Below, one piece after another: positions 26,847 to 34,825 of a stretch of DNA of 44,830 nucleotides. The position numbers and the translations under genes were made by a program. How positions within the stretch are numbered: the first letter of the stretch is position 1; each line of letters begins with the position of its first letter. The stretch is from Verrucomicrobiales bacterium (GTDB lineage Bacteria > Verrucomicrobiota > Verrucomicrobiia > Verrucomicrobiales > DEV007): assembly GCA_018058245.1 (NCBI GenBank), contig JAGPCC010000007.1, positions 1 to 44,830 on the forward strand, in the 5' to 3' direction. The notes under the pieces were generated by a model. The model saw nothing but the letters and a program-made list of their open reading frames with translations, did no database searches and was not told the DNA's origin.

Positions 26847-28307
26847 CTATTTCCAAACACCCGGTGCCTCGGTCCATTCGGTCAAGACTTGGCGATGGTT
26901 CACCGGCCACCACTCCTGGATGCGAGCCGCGAGACGGGCGACAACCTCGGGATTCGTCGCCGCGAGATTGGTGTCTTCGTGAGGATCGCTCAGGAGGTCG
27001 TAGAGCTGCGGGCGCTTCTCGGTGCGAGGATGCGAACTCGCGTACCGCCCCAGTTTCCCGTCATAGGTCAAGAGCAGTTTCCACTTCCCCTCGATGATCC
27101 AGCGGTAGAGAAGCGTCGCTTCCGGATTGTCGATCTCAGCGACATCATGGGAGAATGATTCACCAAAGACTTCCTTCCGGGGAGTGGCCTTTCCGGACTC
27201 CAGCTCCGGCAGAATGTTCAGACCCGGTAGATTCCCAGGGGCCTCGACACCGGCAGCGGCGAGCACCGTCGGAAGCAGGTCGATGCTGGAGCAAAGTTCC
27301 TCTTTCCGGACACCCGCCTGAATCGTTCCCGGCCAGGAAATGAGGATAGGCTGACGAGTTCCCCCCTCATTCGCCGACTGCTTGGAGCGAGCGTCATACC
27401 CTGGTCCGTTCGGATTTTGAATCCAGCCATTGTCCCCCAGATAAATGACGATGGTATTGGCGAGGAGGTTTTTCTCTTCGAGTTTGTCGAGCAATTGGCC
27501 GCAGACCTCGTCATACCACTCGACCATCGCAAAGTAGCGGGCGACGTGATCCGACTCGACTCCCTTTGCTTTGTATTTCTCAAACAGCCGCTGTGGGGGA
27601 GTGTGAGGGGTGTGGGGCATGAACGCTGCATTCCATAGGAAAAATGGCTTCTTCTCCGCTACTGCCTGATCAATAAAAGCAAAGACCGGCTCCATGCCCT
27701 CGCGTCCGATTTGCAACCCGTCGTCCCCGTGCCGACCGCCCGGTTCCGGGAACCCTCGCGTCATGCCATGGGTGAACCCCCCTCGTTGGAAACTGCCTTC
27801 CCACCACTTCCCGGACTGATGGCTGAGGTATCCGGCCCCGCTAAGAAGATCGGCAATGGTGGGCTGCACATCCATCTTCGCGATCAATTTTTCCCGGAGA
27901 GCCGCATATTCCGGAGTTTCCCCTTTGGGTTTCCCTTTGGGTTTCCCTTCGGGTTTTCCTTCGGGTTTTCCTTTCTCTTTTTTGCCGATCTCCTTTTCCA
28001 TCGCCGGATCGTTGCCGGTCACTCCGTGCTGATGAGCATAGAGACCGTTTGCCAGAGTCGCTAGGGCAGGACGACAAAGGGCGGTCGGGACGTATCCCCT
28101 CGGAAATACGGCACTGCGGGCCGCGAGACGGTCGAGGTTCGGCGTTTCGATCAGCTTGTGCCCCATAAAACCGTAGTCTGTCCAAGCCTGATCGTCAGAG
28201 ATGATATAGACGATGTTCGGTTTCAGGGTTTCTGCTCGGGAAACGAGCGGACAAAGAAAGGAAGATGCGGCAACAGCGAGAAGGAGCAGGGGCAGTCGTT
28301 TCATCAT
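26847..28307 (-). CDS. Secreted sulfatase with variant CRPAL active-site motif (third of three)
   Basis: The 486-residue protein begins at ATG 28307 before a signal peptide (MKRLPLLLLAVAASSFLCPLVSRA); upstream in-frame codons are not protein-like. It has KPNIVYIISDDQAW and, at the formylglycine position, ALCRPALATLANGLYAHQHG (C78). The usual Arg two residues after Pro is a Leu here, as in a known planctomycete-type subgroup with CRPSL. Other motifs are IVIYLGDNGWI and GGTRQPILISWPG. Residues about 112-135 are a Lys/Gly/Pro-rich insertion encoded by a 12-bp tandem repeat. It lies 107 bp upstream of the two-gene sulfatase operon and may share its transcript. Confidence 0.92.
   Translation of the reverse strand: MMKRLPLLLLAVAASSFLCPLVSRAETLKPNIVYIISDDQAWTDYGFMGHKLIETPNLDRLAARSAVFPRGYVPTALCRPALATLANGLYAHQHGVTGNDPAMEKEIGKKEKGKPEGKPEGKPKGKPKGETPEYAALREKLIAKMDVQPTIADLLSGAGYLSHQSGKWWEGSFQRGGFTHGMTRGFPEPGGRHGDDGLQIGREGMEPVFAFIDQAVAEKKPFFLWNAAFMPHTPHTPPQRLFEKYKAKGVESDHVARYFAMVEWYDEVCGQLLDKLEEKNLLANTIVIYLGDNGWIQNPNGPGYDARSKQSANEGGTRQPILISWPGTIQAGVRKEELCSSIDLLPTVLAAAGVEAPGNLPGLNILPELESGKATPRKEVFGESFSHDVAEIDNPEATLLYRWIIEGKWKLLLTYDGKLGRYASSHPRTEKRPQLYDLLSDPHEDTNLAATNPEVVARLAARIQEWWPVNHRQVLTEWTEAPGVWK
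27921..27968. repeat. 12-bp tandem repeat (4 units) inside the third sulfatase gene
   Basis: Four consecutive 12-bp units of the type CCCTTTGGGTTT (plus strand; first two identical, last two with one or two changes) encode repeated GKPK/GKPE tetrapeptides. The unit length keeps the frame, so copy-number change would only lengthen or shorten a surface loop. Confidence 0.8.
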
Positions 28308-28486
28308 GGATGTGATCACTCGACAGGATTTGGAGACGGAAGTCAAGACCTCCAACAGGCCATGCAGGGATACGATACGCAGGCAGGTTCCCGGGGTTTG
28401 ACGCCATCGCGCCCCGTCGCGGCTTTGACAATCCACTCGAAAACCTGACATAAAAGGTGGAATCGCTTCTCCTCACCTTTACTATC
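28308..28486. promoter_or_regulatory. Divergent promoter region between sulfatase and Gfo/Idh/MocA genes
   Basis: The 179-bp region separates the minus-strand sulfatase genes from the plus-strand oxidoreductase, so it should contain both promoters. No strong palindrome or consensus -35/-10 pair was found. Confidence 0.35.
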
Positions 28487-29827
28487 ATGCAAAACTCACG
28501 CCGCCACTTCCTCAAGACCACCGCCGGAACCGCTCTCGCAGCCCCCTGGATCGGATGGAAATCCACCGCCTCGGGAGCTCCGCCTAGCGGGGAGTTGCGA
28601 TTCGCCAACTTCGGAGCGGGCGGGCGAGCGTGGGGAGACCTCACCAGCATGATGGAAGTGCCGAATGTATCCCTCGTCGCGGTTGCGGAGGTCGACACCG
28701 AGCGCACTTCGAAGCTATTGGAAACCTATCCCGGCACAAAAGTCTTTCAGGACTGGCGGGAGCTGCTCGACAAAGTCGGACACGAGATCGACGCCGTTGT
28801 AATCGGCACCCCCGATCACATGCACGCGCCTATCGCCATGAGTGCGATGCAGCTCGGCAAACACGTCTATTGCGAAAAACCACTCACGCGAACTCTCCAC
28901 GAAGCGAGAGCGCTCCGGAGTTTTGCCGCCGAGAACAAGCTGATGTCCCAGATGGGCATCCAGGTCGCCTCGAGTTCCGGAAACCTCACCGCAGTGAAAC
29001 TCCTGCGCGACGGCATCATCGGAAAAGTAAAAGCCGTTCACTCGATGAATCCGAAATCCTGGGGTTCCCTCTCTCCCCTTCCCGACAGCAACGAAGCCCC
29101 CCCCGCGACCCTCGACTGGGACAAATGGATCGGCGTAGGCAAATCCCGAAAATTCATTCCCCGCGAGTTCCATCCCAGCAACTGGCGGAAGCGAATCGGC
29201 TTTGGCACTGGGACTCTTGGCGATATGGGCTGTCACATTTATCACCCCTGGTTCATGGGGCTGAATCAACCAGAAACACTGGAAGTCACCTCCCACGGCC
29301 CCGCGCCAGTCGATGGAGACAGTTGGCCCCTCAATTCGAAAATTCACCATCGGATGAAAGGGAATGACCAGACCGAGGGGGATTTTGATTTCACCTGGTA
29401 TGACGGGACGCAGCTCCCCCCCGCAGAACTCGCCGCGCTCGTAGGCGGCGTTGAAAATGTGCCGCCAAGCGGATCACTCGTCGTCGGCACTACCGGCGTA
29501 CTCACGATCCCCCATGGTGGCAGCGGGATGCCTTCGCTCTATCGAAATGGTGCCCTCTCCGAGGAGATCCTCGAAGCAGTCGCAGCGGACCATCACCATC
29601 GCAATTTTGCGGCGGCGATCCGTGGAGAGATCAGCGGGAAACCCCTCACCAATTTTGACTATTCCGGGCCCATGACCGAAACCGTCCTGCTGGGGACAGT
29701 GGCGATCCGTCTGCCGGGTGAAACCTTGCGATGGAACGAAAAAGAGGGAACTTTTTCCAACTCCGAAGCCGCAAATCAGATGATTCATGATCCCTATCGA
29801 AAAGGCTGGGAAGTAACCGGAATCTGA
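28487..29827 (+). CDS. Tat-exported Gfo/Idh/MocA family oxidoreductase
   Basis: The 446-residue protein starts at ATG 28487, which directly precedes a Tat signal (MQNSRRHFLKTTAGTALAAPW); an upstream in-frame GTG gives an unlikely leader. The Rossmann domain shows RFANFGAGGRAW, then IGTPDHMHAPIAMSAM and the catalytic-Lys motif VYCEKPLTRTL. The second domain has GTGTLGDMGCHIYHPWFMGL. This Tat-bearing subgroup is abundant in Planctomycetes and Verrucomicrobia; its members oxidise or rearrange sugars, with the cofactor folded in before export. It is divergent from the sulfatases and upstream of a Tat-exported lactonase-like enzyme, which suggests a shared role in glycan breakdown. Confidence 0.93.
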   Translation: MQNSRRHFLKTTAGTALAAPWIGWKSTASGAPPSGELRFANFGAGGRAWGDLTSMMEVPNVSLVAVAEVDTERTSKLLETYPGTKVFQDWRELLDKVGHEIDAVVIGTPDHMHAPIAMSAMQLGKHVYCEKPLTRTLHEARALRSFAAENKLMSQMGIQVASSSGNLTAVKLLRDGIIGKVKAVHSMNPKSWGSLSPLPDSNEAPPATLDWDKWIGVGKSRKFIPREFHPSNWRKRIGFGTGTLGDMGCHIYHPWFMGLNQPETLEVTSHGPAPVDGDSWPLNSKIHHRMKGNDQTEGDFDFTWYDGTQLPPAELAALVGGVENVPPSGSLVVGTTGVLTIPHGGSGMPSLYRNGALSEEILEAVAADHHHRNFAAAIRGEISGKPLTNFDYSGPMTETVLLGTVAIRLPGETLRWNEKEGTFSNSEAANQMIHDPYRKGWEVTGI

Positions 29828-29830
29828 GTA

Positions 29831-29843
29831 ACCCCTTCTCGGG
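29831..29843. other. Short GC hairpin after the oxidoreductase stop
   Basis: CCCC and GGGG enclose a TTCTC loop just past the stop codon, without a T tract. It may be a weak transcription end or part of the untranslated region. Confidence 0.25.
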
Positions 29844-29864
29844 GAAGTTATCGCCATAGGATTC

Positions 29865-29882
29865 AATCAAAATATTTTGATT
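29865..29882. promoter_or_regulatory. Perfect 18-bp AT-rich palindrome (candidate operator)
   Basis: AATCAAAATATTTTGATT is an uninterrupted palindrome. It lies about 90 bp before the start of the lactonase-like gene and 6 bp from a strong hairpin. Symmetry without a loop suits binding of a dimeric repressor better than an RNA hairpin. No regulator gene is present nearby. Confidence 0.45.
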
Positions 29883-29887
29883 CCGCT

Positions 29888-29915
29888 TCATGGGCACAGT
29901 CATCTGTGCCCATGA
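29888..29915. promoter_or_regulatory. Perfect 12-bp stem-loop (TCAT loop)
   Basis: TCATGGGCACAG and CTGTGCCCATGA pair fully around a TCAT tetraloop. No T tract follows on either strand, so a simple intrinsic terminator is not supported. It may be an operator, a stable 5' end of the lactonase mRNA, or a transcript barrier after the upstream gene. Confidence 0.5.
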
Positions 29916-29969
29916 GGGAAAGCGATCCGTCCCCCACAATATTCTGTGGAACAAACCCCTCTCTGCACT

Positions 29970-30905
29970 ATGAACACTCGAAGAAGTTTTCTCCGCAATG
30001 CCTCCGGACTCGGGACGGCACTTGCCTTTCCCTCCCTTGCCACGGCTGCTGAACGAACGGGACGTCGCATCGACTGCCACACGCATTTTTATGATCCGAC
30101 TCGTCCGCAGGGAGTTCCATGGCCACCGGAAAAGTCCCCCTTGTATCGCCGCGTTCTCCCTGATGACTGGGCGGCGGTGGCGACGCCTCACGGTGTCACA
30201 CAGACGGTGGTCGTGGAGGCGAGTGCCTGGGCAGAGGACAATCAGTTTCTCCTCGATCTCGCGGCGAAGGACCGCCGCATTCTCGGCATCATCGGCAATC
30301 TCGATCCTACCGACGCGGCATTCGCTGCGAATCTAAAACGGTTTTCTGCCAATCCGATCTATCGGGGAATCCGGCTGCAATCAGCAAAGGCTGCGGCACC
30401 AGAAAATGAAATAGCCTATCGCGGTGCCTATGTGGCCCTCACCGAGGCCGGGCTGGTCCTCGACCTCAATGGAGGTCCCGCGACTGCGGGAGTAGCGGCA
30501 AAAATCGCAGTAGAATACCCCGACCTCACTGTCGTGATCAATCATTGCGGCGGTGCCGGCGATGCGGGAAATCCGAGAACGGAGGAATGGCTTTCGGGAA
30601 TGGCAGCTGCCGGGAAGTGCTCCCAAGTTTTTTGCAAAGTCTCTGCTCTCGTCGAGGGCGTGAAGGGGGACGCTCCCTCGGACATGAGCTACTATCTGCC
30701 CATCCTCGACCCGATCTGGGAGGCATTTGGTCCGGATCGCCTTGTCTACGGAAGTAACTGGCCCGTCTCGGATCGCGGTGCACCATACAAAACAGTCATT
30801 TCTCTCGTCAGTGACTATTTCCAAGGGAAAGGCGAGGAAGCCGCAGAGAACTACTTCTGGAAGAACTCCAAAACCGCCTACGGCTGGTCGGAACGCAGCG
30901 CGTAA
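29970..30905 (+). CDS. Tat-exported COG3618-type amidohydrolase / sugar lactonase-like protein
   Basis: This 311-residue protein starts at ATG 29970 with a Tat-like signal (MNTRRSFLRNASGLGTALAF). The mature part is a TIM-barrel metal hydrolase. IDCHTHFYDPTRPQGVPWPP supplies the HxH metal ligands, and it is followed by VVVEASAWAEDN, RGIRLQ, VINHCGGAG and the C-terminal LVYGSNWPVSD. These match the L-fuconolactonase / 2-pyrone-4,6-dicarboxylate lactonase group. At the last motif the usual GSDWP reads GSNWP, so the general-base Asp may be replaced. It probably opens a sugar lactone produced by the preceding oxidoreductase, but this is inference from neighbourhood and family. Confidence 0.85.
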   Translation: MNTRRSFLRNASGLGTALAFPSLATAAERTGRRIDCHTHFYDPTRPQGVPWPPEKSPLYRRVLPDDWAAVATPHGVTQTVVVEASAWAEDNQFLLDLAAKDRRILGIIGNLDPTDAAFAANLKRFSANPIYRGIRLQSAKAAAPENEIAYRGAYVALTEAGLVLDLNGGPATAGVAAKIAVEYPDLTVVINHCGGAGDAGNPRTEEWLSGMAAAGKCSQVFCKVSALVEGVKGDAPSDMSYYLPILDPIWEAFGPDRLVYGSNWPVSDRGAPYKTVISLVSDYFQGKGEEAAENYFWKNSKTAYGWSERSA

Positions 30906-30911
30906 AAAAGA

Positions 30912-31940
30912 TCAAAACCGTCCTTCGATGAGACTCGTAGTGGAAAGGGCATTCCAATCGTCCAGAGCAGGATTGGGGGCTTCTTCGCCCTGCGCCTGAG
31001 AGACGGTAGTCTCGACAATTCCCTGCACTTCTTCTTCGATGCCTGTCAGGGTGGCGTCGGTCGCAAATCCCTCGGCGAGGATGCGGGCGCGAGCCAAAGT
31101 GATGCAGTCGCCGCCGTGTTTGCCGGCCCGAGCTTCGTCGGGTACGTAGCTCGCATCGTCATGTTCCCCGTGCCCCGAAAGACGCAGAAGTTTCCCGACG
31201 ACAAGCTGTGGCCCCCCGCCCTCCCGTGCTCTTGTAATGGCAAGGCGGAAGGTGTCGAGACATTCCATAAGGTCTGTCCCGTCGATGGAGTATCCGGTCA
31301 CGCCGTAGCCAATCGCCCGGTCGACGAGATCGGCACAGGCATACTGGCTGGATGTGGGGGTGGAATACGCAAATTGATTGTCGGCAATCGCGAGAACGAG
31401 GGGCAGTTTTTCCACCGCGGCCTGGTTCAATCCTTCGTGAAACGCACCAGTAGAGGTGGCACCGTCCCCATAGGAGGCACCACCGACGGTTCCCTTCCGT
31501 CCCTGAAAACGATGCGCGATGAGCATTCCGTTGATCACGGAAAGGGAAGATCCGAGGTGGCTGATCATCGCAGGTTGTCCATTCAGAGGATTCCCCCGGT
31601 GAATGTTTCCGTCTCGTCCTCGCATCGGACCGTTTACGGAACCAAGGTAGGTCCGCGCAGCATCAATGAGAGGTTCGCCAAAGGCATGACGACCGGCCTG
31701 ATCCCGGATCAGCGGCGCGTAGACATCACCGAGCGAGCGGTCGAGCTGCCCACCCAGAGCGTAACTAAAGGCTTCCTGACCTCGCCCCACGTAAACGCCG
31801 CCTACGATTTTGCCACCCCGATAGAGCGCGGAGATCTTATCCTCGAACACGCGGGAGACCAGCATCCCGCGGTAGGCATTCACGAACTCAGGCGCGGTGA
31901 TGGGCGCTGAAACGGCTGACTGGAACTCTCTTGCGGACAT
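30912..31940 (-). CDS. Thiamine-dependent 2-oxoacid/acetoin dehydrogenase E1 alpha subunit
   Basis: The 342-residue protein starts at ATG 31940, with GAGGAAA just upstream; the open frame extends further but the extra part reads antisense to proC. It has MLVSRVFEDKISALYRGG, VGRGQEAF, and the ThDP motif GDGATSTGAFHEGLNQAAV ending in NQFAYSTP. The group includes pyruvate, branched-chain oxoacid and acetoin dehydrogenase E1 alpha, which need a beta subunit. No E1 beta, E2 or E3 gene is beside it, so the partner must be elsewhere. It ends 4 nt from the convergent lactonase-like gene and is divergent from proC. Confidence 0.88.
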   Translation of the reverse strand: MSAREFQSAVSAPITAPEFVNAYRGMLVSRVFEDKISALYRGGKIVGGVYVGRGQEAFSYALGGQLDRSLGDVYAPLIRDQAGRHAFGEPLIDAARTYLGSVNGPMRGRDGNIHRGNPLNGQPAMISHLGSSLSVINGMLIAHRFQGRKGTVGGASYGDGATSTGAFHEGLNQAAVEKLPLVLAIADNQFAYSTPTSSQYACADLVDRAIGYGVTGYSIDGTDLMECLDTFRLAITRAREGGGPQLVVGKLLRLSGHGEHDDASYVPDEARAGKHGGDCITLARARILAEGFATDATLTGIEEEVQGIVETTVSQAQGEEAPNPALDDWNALSTTSLIEGRF

Positions 31941-32034
31941 TTTCCTCGGATTCTCCACCGTAGCCCCGCCCTGACAACCCTCGCAACGAAATTTTACCCA
32001 TAGCCCGACGGAAATTTGCGCGTAGAATGACGCC

Positions 32035-32832
32035 ATGAAACTCGGAGTGATCGGTTGCGGAAAAATGGGAAGGGCCCTCGTCGGCGGAATCGTGGGCGCA
32101 GGCCTCTGTCGTCCGGCGGATGTGACGGTCTTTGATACCCATCTTCCCTCTGCCCAAGCCATGGCAAATGACCTGGGTCTCACGGTGGCTGCGGGAAATG
32201 AAGGTGTCGTGACCAATTCCGAAGTGATCTTGCTCTGCACAAAACCGCAAGGATTCGGCACGATGCTGACGGAGCTAGGAGATTCCACCGACAAGCTGCT
32301 CATTTCGATCGCCGCCGGCATTCGGATCGAGGCAATCGAATCGGGTTCCGGGGGACGGCATCGTGTCATCCGGGTGATGCCAAATACCCCTGCTCTGATC
32401 GGGAAAGGGGCTTCTGCCTACGCACTGGGAACGGCGGCCACCACCGCTGACGCCACCATCGCGGAATCGCTTCTCGGTGCGGTCGGTTACGTCTGCCGTG
32501 TCGATGAGGACCAGTTGGATGCGGTTACTGCGGTCAGTGGGAGTGGCCCGGCCTACTTTTTTCTGATGCTCGAAGCGCTCATCTCCGCCGGAGTCAACGA
32601 AGGCCTATCCCCCGCGATCGCCCGAGATCTTGCAGTCCACACCGCCGCCGGTGCAGCCGAGTTGGTTCTCGCAACGGGAGAGACGCCCGCGATCCTCCGC
32701 GAAAATGTAACCAGTCCGAATGGTACAACCTTTGCTGCACTAGAGTCCTTCCGAAAAGATCATTTCGAAACGATCGTCTCACGAGGGGTGGCCGCAGCAG
32801 CCGATCGTTCCAGGGAACTCGGCAAAAGCTGA
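32035..32832 (+). CDS. proC: Pyrroline-5-carboxylate reductase
   Basis: This 265-residue enzyme performs the last step of proline synthesis, reducing 1-pyrroline-5-carboxylate with NAD(P)H in the cytoplasm. It has the N-terminal dinucleotide fold KLGVIGCGKMGRALVGGI, then ILLCTKPQ, VIRVMPNTPALIGKGASAYA, the dimerisation/substrate motif VSGSGPAYFFLMLEALISAG and the C-terminal NVTSPNGTTFAAL. The length is normal for the family. The start is ATG 32035, and the promoter should lie in the 94 bp shared with the divergent E1 alpha gene. Confidence 0.96.
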   Translation: MKLGVIGCGKMGRALVGGIVGAGLCRPADVTVFDTHLPSAQAMANDLGLTVAAGNEGVVTNSEVILLCTKPQGFGTMLTELGDSTDKLLISIAAGIRIEAIESGSGGRHRVIRVMPNTPALIGKGASAYALGTAATTADATIAESLLGAVGYVCRVDEDQLDAVTAVSGSGPAYFFLMLEALISAGVNEGLSPAIARDLAVHTAAGAAELVLATGETPAILRENVTSPNGTTFAALESFRKDHFETIVSRGVAAAADRSRELGKS

Positions 32833-32899
32833 GAGGGAAATCAGTTTCTTTTCCGGAATCGCCCTCCTCCGAAAACAACACTCTTTACGTTCACAAAAA

Positions 32900-34327
32900 A
32901 TGACGGATATTCAAAACTTCTACAAAGAGCGCGGACAAGGGCATGTTTTTGCTCACTTTGAGACCCTCAGCGAGGCGGAGCAAGAGAAGCTCCTCCAGCA
33001 AGCGGCTGCGATCGATCTCGATGAAATCGATCATCTCGTAAAGTCGCTCATTCAAAATCCGGACGGGGCAAACAGCAACCTGGCCGACGAACTGAGTCCG
33101 GCAGACTACATCCCCATGCCGGGAAACGCGGAGACGGCGGATCCCGCGCTCTGGGAAGAAGCAACCAAACGCGGCGAAGCGGCTCTCCGCACCGGTCGCG
33201 TGGCGGCTTTCACGGTGGCAGGAGGCCAGGGAACTCGTCTCGGGTTTGACGGGCCAAAAGGTTCCTACGGAGTCACCCCGGTTCTGAAGAATTCTCTCTT
33301 TCAAGTCTTTGCCGAGAAAATCCTCGCCTCAAGTCGCCTCTACGGACGCCCGATCTCCTGGTTCATCCTGACATCGGACTTGAATCATAGCGAAACAGTC
33401 GCCTTTTTTGAAACGCACGAATATTTTGGGCTTCCCCAGGATCGGGTGCATTTTTTCATTCAGGGACTCATGCCGGCGGTGGATGCCGAGGGGAAACTCC
33501 TCATGGCAGACCGGGGGGAAATCGCCCTCAGCCCCGATGGCCACGGTGGCGCGCTCCGGGCGCTCGTCCGCTCTGGATCGATTCGTCAGATGGAAGCAGC
33601 CGGAATCGACACAATCAGTTACTTTCAGGTCGATAACCCGCTCGTGCGCTGCATCGATCCCACTTTTATCGGCTTTCATCTCCTTCATCAATCCGACCTC
33701 TCCAGCAAGATGGTCCCGAAGGCCTATGCCGGAGAAAAAGTCGGTGTCTTCTGCCAGCGCAAGGGGCAAGCCCTCGTCGTTGAATATAGTGATCTCCCTA
33801 CGATCCTTGTCGAGGAACGGGATGAAAATGGCGAACTCCGCTTCCGGGCTGGCAGCATCGCCATTCACATCTTCAATCGGGACTTTATCTCCCGGCTGGG
33901 CGGTGGCGAAAAGGCCACGCAACTTCCCTTTCACCTCGCGCACAAGAAGGTTCCCTTTGTTGATGCATCCGGCACGACACACCAACCGGAGAGTCCCAAC
34001 GGGTACAAATTCGAGATGTTTGTCTTTGATGCTCTTCCCTTTGCAAAGAATCCTATCATCATCGAAACCGCTCGAGAGGATGACTTCTCGCCGGTAAAAA
34101 ATGCCGAAGGAGTCGATTCTCCGGCGACCTGCCGTGACGATCAGTTGCGTCAATTTGCCCGTTGGGTCAAAGCCGCAGGGATCGAGATCGAGACAGACGA
34201 GACCGGGCTTTCCCCTTTTGCGTTCGAGATTTCTCCTCTTTTTGCAGACAACGCGGCGCGATTCCGGCGAACCTGGGAAGCACTTCCTCACAAACCGGAA
34301 TTGACCGGAGGCTACGTTCTGGTGTAA
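32900..34327 (+). CDS. UDPGP-family UDP-sugar (likely UDP-N-acetylglucosamine) pyrophosphorylase
   Basis: This 475-residue protein belongs to the UTP-sugar-1-phosphate uridylyltransferase family of eukaryotic type (UAP1/QRI1-like), not the bacterial GalU or GlmU type. Motifs are TVAGGQGTRLGFDGPKGSYG (residues 105-124), LSPDGHGGALRALV, ISYFQVDNPLV and GYKFEMFVFDALPFA. It makes a UDP-sugar from UTP and sugar-1-phosphate in the cytoplasm; the closest motif match is the UDP-GlcNAc enzyme. Such forms are common in the PVC group. It follows proC by 67 bp and precedes ridA by 28 bp, and the three may be cotranscribed. Confidence 0.9.
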   Translation: MTDIQNFYKERGQGHVFAHFETLSEAEQEKLLQQAAAIDLDEIDHLVKSLIQNPDGANSNLADELSPADYIPMPGNAETADPALWEEATKRGEAALRTGRVAAFTVAGGQGTRLGFDGPKGSYGVTPVLKNSLFQVFAEKILASSRLYGRPISWFILTSDLNHSETVAFFETHEYFGLPQDRVHFFIQGLMPAVDAEGKLLMADRGEIALSPDGHGGALRALVRSGSIRQMEAAGIDTISYFQVDNPLVRCIDPTFIGFHLLHQSDLSSKMVPKAYAGEKVGVFCQRKGQALVVEYSDLPTILVEERDENGELRFRAGSIAIHIFNRDFISRLGGGEKATQLPFHLAHKKVPFVDASGTTHQPESPNGYKFEMFVFDALPFAKNPIIIETAREDDFSPVKNAEGVDSPATCRDDQLRQFARWVKAAGIEIETDETGLSPFAFEISPLFADNAARFRRTWEALPHKPELTGGYVLV

Positions 34328-34355
34328 CTCAGTCGCTCCAAGAAATTTCTCTACC

Positions 34356-34820
34356 ATGAGCGCTGAAGCCAAACTAAACGAACTCGGAATCACCCTCCCC
34401 CCCGCCCCGCAACCCGGAGGGATTTACAAAGCGCTCGTGCGCGTAGGCAATCTCGCCTATTTGTCGGGGCACGGTCCCTGCCTCGACGGGGTCACCTACC
34501 GCACCGGACGTGTCGGTCTCGATCTGACTCTGGAGGAGGGTCAGCAGGCCGCGCGTGAGGTTGGGCTCAGTCTCCTTGCCACGATGAAACGGGAACTCGG
34601 CTCTCTCGATCGAGTGAATCGTCTCATCAAAACACTCGCGTTGGTGAACTGCACGGACGACTTCACGCAGCAACCTCTTGTCGTAAATGGATTCTCCAAT
34701 CTCTTTGCCGAAGTCTTCGGACCGGATCACGGCGTCGGAGCTCGCAGTGCCCTCGCGTCGAACACATTGCCCGGGAATATCCCCGTAGAGATCGAAATCA
34801 TCCTCGAACTGAAAGACTGA
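34356..34820 (+). CDS. RidA/YjgF-like enamine/imine deaminase family protein
   Basis: The 154-residue protein is a RidA-superfamily member of the slightly longer YjgF/chorismate-mutase-like subgroup. It has a conserved N-terminal LNELGITLPPAPQPGGIYKA, LAYLSGHGP, GLDLTLEEGQQAAREVGLSL and the C-terminal RSALASNTLPGNIPVEIEIILEL; the Arg preceding the last motif (GARSA) matches the catalytic position. RidA proteins clear reactive enamines and imines released by PLP-dependent dehydratases. It ends 5 nt before a PLP-dependent enzyme gene, a pairing that fits this job. Confidence 0.9.
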   Translation: MSAEAKLNELGITLPPAPQPGGIYKALVRVGNLAYLSGHGPCLDGVTYRTGRVGLDLTLEEGQQAAREVGLSLLATMKRELGSLDRVNRLIKTLALVNCTDDFTQQPLVVNGFSNLFAEVFGPDHGVGARSALASNTLPGNIPVEIEIILELKD

Positions 34821-34825
34821 TTCTG

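Noticed and set aside
28630..29367. A 245-codon second plus-strand frame within the Gfo/Idh/MocA gene
   Set aside because: It is an out-of-frame shadow rich in Arg, Ser and His. The main frame has all family motifs.
33329..34393. A 354-codon minus-strand open frame
   Set aside because: It is antisense to the UDP-sugar pyrophosphorylase gene and crosses the start of ridA. No protein family features are seen.
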